From: Eutypella sp. D-1
Taxonomy: Eukaryota; Ascomycota; Sordariomycetes; Xylariales; Diatrypaceae
Length of the DNA stretch: 64,000 bases
Direction of reading: 5' to 3'
Assembly (NCBI GenBank): GCA_023313575.1
Contig: JAJTTP010000015.1
Coordinates: 620,001-684,000 of the forward strand
This document shows, in pieces, positions 1 to 11,461 of the stretch (positions within the stretch are counted from its first letter, which is position 1; each line of letters opens with the position of its first letter). Both the position numbers and the translations under genes were made by a program. The notes under the pieces were generated by a model that was not told the origin of the DNA, searched no databases, and worked only from the letters and a program-made list of their open reading frames with translations.

Positions 1-2935
1 ATTTCCACCAGCAGCAGAATGTCATCCTGGCGGATGAGATGGGCCTGGGCAAAACCGTCCAGATAGTGGCTTTCATCTCTGCGCTCGTTCACGACAAACC
101 GAACTGCTGGCCTTTCCTCATTGTTGTTCCTAATGCCACATGTCCAAATTGGCGACGTGAACTCAAGCAGTGGGCGCCTAGTCTCCGGGTCGTCGCGTAC
201 CATGGCGGCAAGACCGCACAAGATCTAGCCTATCGATACGAGCTCTTCCCCGAAGGTGTGAAAGCCGGCATGAAGGCACATGTTGTAATCATGTCTTACG
301 AGGCAGCGACAAATGCTGCCTCCACTTTCAGATCTGTCAAATGGACGGGTTTGATCGTAGATGAAGGTCAAAGGTTGAAGAACGAGGAGGGTCTCCTCTA
401 CCTTGCGCTTCGGGACATGAAGATCCCCTGCAGAGTGTTGTTGACCGGTAAGTGTTGTAAAGATGCGGACGTGGAGACAGTGACTAACGTTGAAAAGGTA
501 CACCTCTACAAAACAACAAGCGTGAACTTTTCAATCTTCTTCAGTTCATCGATCCCGTCCACAACGCCGAGGAGTTGGACGCCAAGTATTCCGAATTGAC
601 TAAAGATAACCTTCCGGAGTTACACAGTCTCATTCGACCATACTTTCTACGTCGCACAAAGGCACAGGTTCTGAAGTTCCTTCCACCAATGGCCCAGATA
701 ATTCTCCCCGTCACAATGACGGTTCTCCAAGAGCGGATCTCTAAAGGCATCATGGCACGAAACCCGGAGCTCATCAAGACGCTTATGTCAAAAGGGAAGC
801 TGCAAGCGGGCAAGCGAAATGGCCTCGTCAATATCCTTTCCGATTTGCGCCTATGTGTATGCCACCCGTTTTGCTTCGATCCCATGGTCGAAGACAAAAC
901 GGTTTCCCAAGAACAGATGCGTCAGAACTTGATCTCGGCTTCTGGAAAGTTAATCCTCCTGAGTATCATGCTGCCCAAACTACAAGAACGGGGGCACCGT
1001 GTTCTTATTTTCAGCCAGTTTCTCAGAAATTTGGACATTATCGAGGACTTCATGACTGACATAGGCCTCCAACACTTACGTATCGATGGACAGATGTCTG
1101 CCCTTACCAAACAGAAACATATCGATGCATTCAATGCCCCTGATTCTGAGGTCTTCGCGATGCTCCTATCCACCCGCGCCGGTGGTGTAGGTATCAACCT
1201 CGCCACGGCCGACACTGTCATCATATATGACCCCGACTTCAACCCACACCAAGATATACAAGCTATCTCGCGAGCCCACCGTATCGGGCAGAAAAACAAA
1301 GTCCTATGCTTCCAACTGACCACCAAGAACAGCGTCGAGGAGAAGATTATGCAAATTGGTCGAAGCAAAATGGCCCTCGATCATGCGCTTATCGAGAGCA
1401 TGGACGCGGGCGACGGCACGGGCGAAAATCTAGAGTCGCTACTGAAGCATGCGGCAGAGGCTCTTTTCGGTAATAACGATAAGGAGAGGATTACTTACGA
1501 TGAGGCTGCAGTAGAGAAACTATTAGACCGAAGCGAGATCGAAAGCACTAATACCGGCGATGACGAGTCTGCGGAAAACCAATTCTCCTTCGCACGCGTC
1601 TGGGCGAACAACGAGCTAGTCGATAATGTCGACTCGAACTCTAGAGGCAGTTCCGAGCCAGTTGACGGCAGTGTATGGGAGAAAATCCTCAAAGAGAGAG
1701 AGCAACAGCACGAGTTGGAGCTTGCCGCTCAGAAGCAGGAGTATGGCCGTGGCGCTAGACGGAGGGGAAAAGTGAGGACAAAGCTGTTCCCAATCTATGT
1801 TTCATCGGTGCTAACGAACTTCAGGGCGTTGACTACAAGGGCCGTGTAGGTTTCATTGCAGGCGTTAATGACGTCTATAGCGACAAGCACAACGACCTAA
1901 TAACAGAGCAGCAGGTGCCCCAGGATGTCGATAGTGGCGGATCGGATGTGGAAACCGGAGACGAGCTCTATATTGACAACAATGAGGCGGAGGTTGATGA
2001 GGAAGAATATGATAGCGAAGGCTTCCAAGTCTCGGGCAAGATGGCACAACCCAAACAAAACGGTGCCAAAGGTACGAAGCGCCCTGCTCCTAAGCTCAGA
2101 GAGCCTAAAACACCCCGCACCCCTAAACGCTCAAGTAAGAAGGCGAAGGTGATTAACACGCCACCACCCAGCAGCACCAAGCCAGGCAGTTTCAGCCCAA
2201 ACACCATCAGTCCCCACAATGCCGTCCCACGGCGTGCCCGAACCCACCTTCAATCCCCCTGCAGCATACAGCTTGCCGGGCCCCGTAGAGTATGCACTCC
2301 TACAGCGACCGGCGATACCCCACCCGCCAGCCAACCCACCCAAGGGACCAAATCAGGGAAAGCCGCGGGGGAGGCCGCGGGGAAGGCCTCCGACCCGACC
2401 CCCAATAGTCCGGCCACCTTCGTCGGCGAGCCCGGTGCCAACTAACCAGACGCCAGTACCAATGCCTACCTCAACTTCCCAAGGCTTACCATACCCAACA
2501 GCCAATCAACCTCCATCAGGAATCATCAACCACTTGCGCCCTGGGAGACCCAATCCTAACTTTAGAGTCATGGTGCCTAGCATGTCGCCTAGACAACAAG
2601 TTAATCTCAACTACCAAGAAGCTATCAACCGCCAACCTGGTAATCCCCACTTTGCTACCACTTACCAACAACCGCAGATGACGGCGAAACCACAGTCACC
2701 AGCACAGCTGAACACTGCCGTTCCAATGGCTAGCACCAGCAGACCTCCTTGCATGTTCTGCCACAAGTTGCATCCGAATCAAAGCTGCATCGATATGAAC
2801 TCGGTCATTTCGTTGCGAATCGCCCTCGATACTCTCAGAACTGCCACGGGCAACGACGCAAGCCTCCACCAAATGAGAGAGAGACTCACCAACAGGTTAA
2901 AAGAGCTCACCGGCACGGGCAACCAAAGCCGGTGA
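1..2935 (+). CDS. SNF2-family chromatin remodelling ATPase, CHD/Mit1-like (5' partial)
   Basis: The gene enters from the left edge. Exons are 1-447, 498-1771, 1825-2134 and 2196-2935, giving 922 residues in frame from base 3. All helicase motifs are visible: motif I DEMGLGKT near residue 12, a DEGQ motif II in VDEGQRLKN, LLTGTPLQNN rebuilt across the first intron, and motifs V-VI ending in QAISRAHRIGQ. The enzyme should use ATP to move or remodel nucleosomes in the nucleus. After the ATPase come an acidic stretch, a Pro/Arg-rich tail, and a zinc-knuckle-like C-x2-C-x3-H-x4-C near the C-terminus. The DEGQ box and this tail suggest the Mi-2/CHD-related Mit1 subfamily of silencing complexes; that subfamily call is from memory and less certain than SNF2 membership. 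The intron at 2135-2195 is inferred because the frame changes there and a GTAAGA donor and TTCAG acceptor restore it. The N-terminus, where chromo or PHD domains would lie, is outside the window. Confidence 0.9.
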
Positions 2936-3892
2936 TTCAGAACCTGATATCATATGTACTCTACGTCGATACTTGGCGTTTGTGGCAGTTTTTGAGCTCT
3001 CCTTGCGTTAACTACTTAGGTAATGGCAAATTCAGCTAAAGCAACAGCATTTAGATTGCCTTCGCGTCCTGGTCGCTTAAGGTGACCCATGAATTATATT
3101 GATTGCGTGCGCTTGTCATCTAGCATTTGCCCCTTCATGCATCTACATAGCATCAGAGGTATGAGCTAGAGTCAGGGGTGAGATAACCAGCCAATAAAGA
3201 AAAAAAGAAGAAAAACCCAGGTTCTGGACCTCTCATTGATTCCATCTAGTGACGGCGAGACATGTTTCTACTAAATGCGTGCGTCCACTCATTGCAGATA
3301 TACAGGCGTTTGTTACGTGGAAACACGAAACTAACCTGCAGGTAACCGGTAAGATGCATCTAACCCTATCTGAGGTCGCGCAGCAAACGGTCGTGATGGC
3401 AACTCTGCTCTGCTTGTGGTGGGCCTGTGTCTGCGTACGTGTAATAAAAAGCTTGCTCGGCGGGAAAAATAAAGGATGGTGGTGCTCCCCGGGCCCTTGT
3501 CCATAAAGGAGCCTGCCTCCCTCCCGTCTTCGACACTTCTGCTCCGGGAGGACCCTATTCTTGTTCTCGTCTCGTGATTCCGTACTTTGCATCAACCTTT
3601 AGTCCGATTCCGATAGGCGTCCCGGAGTTCCTCTTTTATTTTATTTTAATTCGTAGACCGCCAGTAATTCCTGCCAGACAGACGGTAACAGGCTCGGCAT
3701 TAGCATACAGGACCCGGGCGGCGGTATAAATTACATGTGCCATCATCGACCGCTCCGTTTGCTCGCTTCTCTCTTTCTTTGGCTCTCCTCTGCTGGTTAG
3801 GCGGTCTCCATCGCACGGCCATCTTTTTTTTTCTGCCTGCCTGCCTGCCTTAATTTTGTACTGTCCACCCGTTTCTCTTCCCTCCGCTCATC
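2936..3892. other. Intergenic region between the SNF2 gene and the zinc-finger gene
   Basis: No convincing coding sequence is seen. The distal part is a pyrimidine-rich leader with a TGCC repeat near 3836-3850, just before the ATG at 3893, as expected of a fungal promoter and 5' untranslated region. Confidence 0.6.
3725..3730 (+). promoter_or_regulatory. TATA-like box upstream of the zinc-finger gene
   Basis: TATAAA lies about 165 bp before the ATG at 3893 and is followed by a pyrimidine-rich stretch, a usual fungal promoter arrangement. Placement is by eye only. Confidence 0.4.
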
Positions 3893-6800
3893 ATGGGCAT
3901 CTCACCTTCCTCCTCTCCCCCTTCCCCTGACCGTCCCGTTCCTGATACTACTAGTGCCACCACAACAACTATTCTCAGTACTACTACGGACTCTCCTTCT
4001 CATCCAAATTATTCTTCTGGGTCGTGTTTGTCTACGAGGAACGTGACCCCGGACTTATCTGATCCTAAATCTGCTGTAGCAACTTCATCTGCGGTTGGTG
4101 GCAGGGACCCTGCTCATTCTTCCACCCAAGCCAACAGACCTTCTCCTTCTTCCTCTACAACTGCCACTTCTACTCCCTCCGTTACGACTACAACTTCGTC
4201 GCCGCTGCTCGGACTCCGTGTAGAGGGCGATATAAAGTACGTTCCAAATACACCATTCGTTACATCGGGGGCACCAACGGCAGCTGCGACTACCATCACG
4301 AACACGAACGCCAGTATCAACCAGGATAGCAAGCAACGCAAATCCGTAGACGAGGGCGGCGAAGAGCCCACGATCATACAAACGAAGACCCGGGCCCGAT
4401 CGCCCACTACCGAGACCACCCCAAAGACCACGACGGGGGCGATGATGGATCGCAATAACTCCAACAACCCCTTCCAGTCCGTCAACGACCGGCGAAGCAA
4501 GATAGGCTCATCCTCGGTGGACCTCAACCAGCAACGCCACCAACCTCATCAGCAGCAGCACGGTGTTAACCTCGCCGGGGGCGCACCTACCCCCAACGCG
4601 GCAGTGGCCCACTTCCAACTACACCCACCTGCCCAGGACCAGCACCACGTCAACAACAACAACGCCGGTAGCAACAACAACAGCAGCAACAGCAACAACA
4701 GCAACAACAACGATAATACTCACCAGTATCCCACAACCGGAGTTGTAACCGGTGCTTCCGTTCCCACTTCTCTGTCTGCCGTTCCTCCACGCAGTCTCGC
4801 CTCGGTCAACTGGCGTGCTAGCCCACATCACCATCAGCAGGAAATTGAGGACAGCATGATGGTGAGGGCTGCCGCCGCTCCTTCCCGCGGTGGTGCCGGC
4901 GGGAACAGGAATAATAGTAACAAGAATAACAGCAGCAGCGGCCCGGCCGCGGTTGTCACTACGACTACTACATCTAGTACCCACGCGAGGACCCCAACGG
5001 CCGTGGCTATGGGTGGCATGTACAGCCCCTTCGACCCAACGGGAAGCGGCGCGGGTGCTGGCACGGGCGTCGCGCGCTCCTTCCCTAAGAGCGCCGCACC
5101 GCAGAGCACGAGCGGCAACAGCGCGGTCTCGCTCGGGCCTGTCGGGGCTGCTTTTCCTGCACCAGCGACGAACCTGACTGCAACCAGCACCCCAGGTGCC
5201 GCGGCCGGCGCTGCTGTCGCCGCGTCCGGGGCCGAGATCCAGATCGACGCCACACTCCTTGATGCGAGCTACTCGTACTGTTTCGACCGTGGCAATGGCC
5301 AGTACACACCTCTCATACCCACTGATATACTATCCTCTGCCCACAATCTGCGCGAGATCACAGCACTCCAGCATGGCTGCGCCGGCATGTTGGTCCTCCC
5401 CGCCCCAAGGGGTCATCCTCCTGGTAGTGGTGGTGGCGGCGGCAGCGTCGCTAGTGACGGGGCTCCTCGGTACCCTGGTGTTGGTGGCTTTGAGGGGCTC
5501 GGTGGGTTTAGGGTAAGTTCTTCTTCGCCAATGCGCGAGTGTTAGTATGAAGTAGAAAGTTTGTGATTTTGTTTGAAAAGGCTTTTTGATACATGGCATC
5601 CCCCCATCCTCTTCCCCCTCGCTCTATCTGCCTGCACGCACTCGATTCCTATATCTGTTGTTTGCGTTTGATTTGTCTGTTTTCACTTGAGCTCCTTTAC
5701 TCTTCTTAGGAAGCCCCTTTTCTACCCTCGTGCGCATTGGATAGTAAACCCTGATTGGTATCTTGGTTTAGTTGGGCGTTGGGGTCGTGGACAGGAGGAA
5801 CATTGAGGCTAACCACCTTTTCAGTTTCTCCAGAGCCCCCCAGCCACGCCGACTTCACCTCCTGATACCATTCAGGTAAGCCCGTGACCCTGTTTGAGGC
5901 CCCCGGTGATTGTGATCCAATATAAAAACATCATGTTCAACACTTATCTTTCATACGATTGGGGTACTGCAATCTAGATAAAAATTCGAGGTGACGCCGA
6001 AATCCGAGCTACTCTCTGCGTCTCGGCCACGGTCCTCTACCTTTTGCCGAATGCGATATCTTCCCAGCTATTTGCTAACTGATTCCTTCTCTATAGACAC
6101 GCATCGACAACATAGTCGCCTCGACCCCCACCACTCCAACAATGCTTCAGCAGCCCACGATGACCCATTCTCAGCAGCAGCACCATGCTCCCATCTTGCC
6201 CGGTTCCAATAACCCCAATGTGGGCACGGGCATGTCGAATCCCGCTCAACATGCACATCACCATCCTGCCCCTAATCACCAACATCACCAGCACCACCCA
6301 AATCAACGCCCCCAGCAGCAGCAACACCCCCAACGCCGTCCCAAGGTTTACTGCGACAAGTGGGTGCACGAGGGCGTCTGCGCCTTCACGCAGCAGGGCT
6401 GCAAATACAAGCATGAGATGCCGTTTGACAAGTTTACTCAGCACCAACTCGGCCTCTTCCACGGCTACCCCGCCTGGTGGAAGAAGCACCAGGCCGAGCT
6501 TGCTAGACAGCGTGATGTCGCTCCCCCACCGCCACAGGACCAGGACCAGGACCAGGATCGGGGTCAGATGCCGGAAGGCAGTGTCGCTGGCGGCGACGAC
6601 GCAGGCCGCGTAGGCGGTAGCGGTGCCAACGCGGGCGCATCTGATCGGTTCCTCGGGCGTGGTTACGGCTTGGGTCCGACCCAGAATATGGGTCTTGGTG
6701 GCACGAGAGGTAGCGGCGATACGGTACGAGGAACAGATACACCGGGAGACAATGGAAATGGCGGCAGCGGTCCGGGTGGTGGATGCGGCTTCCTTGGCTC

Positions 6801-7560
6801 TAGCAGGCACAACCCTTCGACGGTAGGCTTCACTTGGCGCCGTGGGCCTACTTCAATTCACTCTCCCGAAAATAGCAATGGTGGCGGTGGTATGGATGTT
6901 GGTATCGGCATCACCGAGCATCACCACAGCGAGCCTCAAGCCGGCGGCATGCCCACTGGTGCTTCTTCCCGCAGCGGTACACTCGGCCACCGGGGCGGCC
7001 TCAGTGCTACGGTGAGAAATTCGAACCCTATAGGTAGGCGCTCATTTCCTTAGTAACAACTTTGCCACTTTTTGCCCCGTCCGTCTCTTTCTACATTCTA
7101 TCGCCGAACCCTGGGCTACGCTACGGAGGCGACAATGCCTCCACAAACCTACCTCATGACGGTGCTTCTTAACCTAACGTCCGGTACGCACTGGATGCTA
7201 ACTTTATACTTAGCGCCGGTCTCATATGGCTCTTCGCCATTCGGCCCCATTGCGCCCCCTACCCGGACTAGTGGCACCGGTACAGCCAACGCGGCGTCTA
7301 CCACCACTATGAGAAGAGGCGCTGTGGCATTGAATACCACACAGTCTATGACAGGCCATATCACCAACTCAAACCCCTATGCTTCGCTAGAAGCGCTCGA
7401 CGAGAATGAGAGTGCCGGCAGCAGCGGTGGGGGCGGAGACGAGGAGAATGAAAAGTCCGGGCACGGCAACGGAAACGGCAACGGCACCGCCTCCTCTGGT
7501 GACGAGAATGGACGCAGTGGGAAGGCAAGGGCGAGCTCTACTGACGCCCACTTCAACTAG
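3893..7560 (+). CDS. C-x8-C-x6-C-x3-H zinc-finger protein with long low-complexity regions
   Basis: Exons are 3893-5512, 5825-5875, 6097-7033 and 7214-7560, giving 984 residues. The tiny second exon (17 codons) and its neighbours join a conserved block, DASYSYCFDRGNGQY (near residue 460-475) through SPPDTIQ and TRIDNIVAST, to one zinc finger at about residues 641-665. The finger starts at CDKWVHEGVC and ends in CKYKH, followed by FHGYPAWWKKHQAEL. Single C3H fingers usually bind RNA, so an RNA-related role is plausible but not shown. The N-terminal half is very rich in Ser/Thr and has an Asn-rich run near residue 250-280; the C-terminal third is Gly-rich. The last exon is supported by a GTAGGC donor at 7034, a GCTAAC branch near 7198, a TTAG acceptor at 7213, and an unbroken frame ending NPYASLEALDE plus a Gly-rich tail. 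I recall this family from filamentous ascomycetes as uncharacterised. Introns 1 (312 bp) and 2 (221 bp) are long for such fungi. Confidence 0.85.
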
Positions 7561-9067
7561 CGATGACAGTTCATACTCACGAGCGCATATCGGCTCAGGG
7601 CGAGTGGAGAGCAATAGCAGTGATGAGTTACGATGATAGGAATGTACTACGATGAATGATGGGACGGCATGCGATCTGGACGATGAGAGCAATACTTGAA
7701 GGGGAAATACTGGAGGGTTACAGCCGGCGTTACGATGGCGCTGGAGCATATTGGACTTTACCGCGCCTGGTTGAAGGTCACCGTGGGCTAAAAGGCTGGC
7801 GGGTTGGTGGAACCTTTGCGCGTTGCATTGGGGATAGACGGGAGGCGATCTTGCGTTGCTTTTTTTCTTTCTTTTTTTTTACTTGCTCTTCTGGGAGTTT
7901 CTTATCTTTTCGATATCTTCCATATTTTTCCTCTACATACGGATTCGCGTTAGCTAGTCCCCCGAGGTTCTGGTGTTGGTGGATGAGAACCCACCCCTCT
8001 TCCCCATATCTTCCCACTGCATATTTCAAACATACATACTTTCATACATACTTAAGTATCTACGCATACACATGACGGCAAGGCAGCAGGAGAAGGAAAC
8101 CGGTATTATGCCTTGAGGCATATGAGGGCATCACTTTTACGCCATGTCTCATCACACGGATGAAACATACACCAATAGGGCCTTCGCGTCCTGGCACTCG
8201 ACACGGTCCGAGAGACTTATCTAGTGAGGTCTAGTCTTTATTCGAAAATAAAATGCTGGTACCGCCACTCATTTACGACCTTTGGCTTGCTAGGACTACG
8301 GTCCCTAGATACTAGTCATCCATTCATGGACAGCATAGCATCATACTTGGACGAGATTTGGGCGGCGATTTCTTATTTTTGCTTTTTGCATACCGAGTTT
8401 TCGAGTGCAACCGGCACTTTGTCCTGCAACATCTGGTTATCCTCGGCGCCCTAGTCAAAGACAGCCATTCACTACTGTGGTTTGGTTGCGGGAACACCTG
8501 GCCGATCAGCATCACCGAAACGACATACAGGTTGCAGACTCCAAATTCGTTGGATCGTAAAAGTGCCACCACTATCCCCATCCCCATCACACTTCATACA
8601 CCCCATAGGTAGCTAAAGCTAGGACAGGTTCCCGGTAGATGCAGGCGAGCACCCGGGTTGTTGCTGGATGTACTATAGCTTGACACCGTGTCCGGGGGGA
8701 AGACAGAAAATAGGCAAATAAATAGACGGATAGCTAGATAGATGGGATGGATGGCTGGAGCCTGCAGATGGAAGCCGAAGCTAGCTGGAAGTTCCATTGC
8801 TTGTTCTCGGCTTACCATACCAGTCCGCCACATCAGAAAAGATTGCGCCAATAATGCGATGCCTTTTTTCTTTTTCATCTCATGAGGCTGCTGGCTGTCT
8901 ATTCATCCAAGATTCTCTTAGCCTCTATAGCTTGTGAGGTTGATAAAGTGCTTTGCTTTTTTTCTACCTTCCTGTGGCATTTCTTTCTTCTTGCCCATTG
9001 CATTTCATCAGCTTCACATGTAAACGCGTATGCGCGCCAAGCATCCCAATCCGTTCCATGATTGGTT
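7561..9067. other. Intergenic region, no gene seen
   Basis: It separates the 3' ends of the zinc-finger gene and the dihydroorotase gene, which converge here. It holds T-rich runs (7859-7880) and short repeats of CATAC near 8028-8055. The short open frames have no recognisable features. Confidence 0.6.
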
Positions 9068-11461
9068 TTACTTCCACTCAACGCTCCAGGTAGGCTTGCC
9101 ATGTCTGAAGTTGACGACCTCAATGTCGTTGCCCCCAGGGCCCCTAATAGACTCGCCGATCACCTCGCCGATCCTGCGCAGCGCGATGCGCTCGCTCTTG
9201 GAATCTCGTACCCCATAGAACGAACGCCCATGATCGCTTAGGAAACCCTGGACGGCATCGGGCGTCACGGTTTCAGCAACGACATCACCGCGGTCAATAG
9301 CCTGGTGCAGGCAAGTGTCAGCTCTTCTTTTCGAGGCAGGTGAGGTAGAGCGGTCCACCCTGAAATATCCGTTGGCTTACCTCGTCAAGCGCTGTGAGAA
9401 CGAGTTGAGTTGCACTATGTTCGGTTAGTAAAAATGCGACCGGAGTCCAATGCCAGGGAAATATATGGGCACTGAGCGCCCAGTATACGATAGAAGGGGC
9501 GAGGTTTTCGCTTACTATGGCTGTGTAAACACGCCGGCGGGCGTGCTGCCCTTCCCTTTCTTGGCGCTGTTGTTGTGCGGCGCCGAATCAGTCCCAAGGA
9601 AGAATTTGCCATTGCTGTTGACGACCGCGTCTAATAGAGCACGCCGATCGTGAGGAAGCTAGCGGTACTCGCAAGAGTGGTCAGTTAGGACATAGCATGG
9701 AATGGATAAGGCGAGCGCGGCAGAATCAGTAGATACTCTTAAGCAGAGTATCAACAAGCCCAAGGAGTCCAGTCCTGGTGAATAGACAAATGACTGGATA
9801 CAGAGTGAAACAATGGGGGCGCGTGATGTGATGACGTACCTTGGCCACAGGTTTGCAGTAGCAGTACTACAGTACTTGTTGTCAGTCTATCTGATCTACC
9901 ATGTACGTGGGTTAATCGGAGGAGACCACGTCACAGATGACTTACCACGTCGCTAATGGCGTCGTCGATCAGGATGTAGAGATGGTGGCTCGTGATGGTC
10001 CCCACCACGGTGTTTCCACAGCTGCGGACTGCCTCGACTGCGTCCTTGGTCGTGCAGTGTTCGAGGACGATCTATTAAAAAGGGGCTTTAAGTCAGCTGA
10101 CGAGCAACCAACACGTGCGATATGGGTATGATACTTGATTGGCTATACCTTTAGGTTAGGGAATTTTTCGTGGATACTCTTCAACGTGGGGAGAAAGTTG
10201 GCCTCGGCGTTGAGGATTGTGATTCCCTGCTGGTGACTGCGCGGAGATGGAGTCAGAAATAGGATTCGATCGCTTGGAGAAAGCCGTTGCAATAAGAAAG
10301 CTCCGCGTGTTACTTACTCGGAGGGACACTCGCCATGCAGGTTAAGGACCTATAGTATCATAATTAGCCATATGGCTGATCATACTTGGGGGGGGGGGGG
10401 GGGGGCAGTGTGAATTACTTACAAGACCTTCCTCCTCCATCGCCTTGAAGACAGGGTAGAACGGCTCGTAGGAGATAACTCCGGATGACGAATTCGTCGT
10501 TACACCTGCAAAACTAGTCGTGAGCCATTGGACCTAACTAGATTCTCATCATTGCGTCTCTGCGTTTACTCCGCTAGGCGGGTGAGGCTATAGGACCTTG
10601 CAGGGCTTTTGGGACTGATCTGCAGACGGGTTGATCCGCGGTACTTACCAGCTGGGTAGGACTTGATGCCCACTATTCCTGCTTTCTTGGCCTCTCGCAC
10701 GACCTCAGGCGTTATGCTCTCGTGCAGGTATACTGTAATGTGTTAGTGCAGTGTGTATAGGCCAGGACAGCTCATCTACGCAGCCTCGGTTGAAGAAGCC
10801 AGCATAAGACGTGTAACCCGGGCCTCTAGGACACTACGAGGCAAGACATACTGGAAGATATCAGCCTCTATATTCCCTTATAGCACAATGCTCCACATAC
10901 CGCGTCATTAGATAGTCGATGCTAGAGTCTAGCGCCTGTAGTCGCGACTTGTAGTCCAGTGCCATCTACATGACGTTCCACGTTAGAGGCTGAGACATAA
11001 TCAGGGCATTCGTGCCAAACATTGCGCAACAAGGAAATGTTCTATCTGAGGATACATAGGCCAAGTAGGTTATGCTAGGTATGAAGACCATGCAGCCCAG
11101 ATAATCCGTACTCACCTGAACACTCGTGACTGGAGGAACCAGATTTCTTCAGCCCCAAAGTCAGCATTCATCTAGCCCCTAGTGCTTCCACCACTCAAAG
11201 ATGTGTAACAGTGACAAGGCAGCGTCTCTTGAGGCGACTCACGGCATCACATAGACCTGATTGACACCACCTTTCCGGATGGTAGGTACGACCACGACAG
11301 ACATGTCCCCATCGCGAAGATGCACATGGAAATCCGCCCTATGGCATTCAAGATTAGCGAGTCCTCTAATTGAGTGAATGGCAAAGAAATAGAAAGCCAG
11401 TTGATAGATGGAGGATGCCATACGCAGCGGGTATTTCGAGCGAGTCGAACGGAAGTGGCAT
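9068..11461 (-). CDS. Dihydroorotase (pyrimidine biosynthesis), 13 exons, one-base frame break at one junction
   Basis: Cytosolic dihydroorotase closes N-carbamoyl-aspartate to dihydroorotate, the third step of UMP synthesis. Reading the minus strand from ATG 11461, exons are 11424-11461, 11243-11338, 11116-11146, 10901-10965, 10649-10732, 10423-10505, 10318-10349, 10149-10236, 9946-10071, 9840-9866, 9516-9658, 9381-9414 and 9068-9301. Every border has a GT donor and AG acceptor. All active-site elements are present: ADFHVHLRDG (zinc histidines), GIKSYPAG (the lysine to be carbamylated), LNLHGE, LEHCTT, and GTDSAPH (catalytic Asp). The C-terminus ends TWSVEWK. It is the monofunctional type (S. 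cerevisiae URA4), about 360 residues, a normal length. The summed exons are 1081 bases, one more than a multiple of three. The excess lies where exon 10901-10965 (ending in the conserved YLMT) meets exon 10649-10732 (starting YLHES). The gene may therefore be broken, miscalled, or spliced unusually there. Confidence 0.9.
10388..10405. repeat. 18-base G homopolymer inside a dihydroorotase intron
   Basis: An uninterrupted run of 18 G on the plus strand lies in the intron 10350-10422. On the transcribed strand it is a run of C just downstream of the GTAAGT donor. Such runs are prone to length error in sequencing. Confidence 0.95.
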
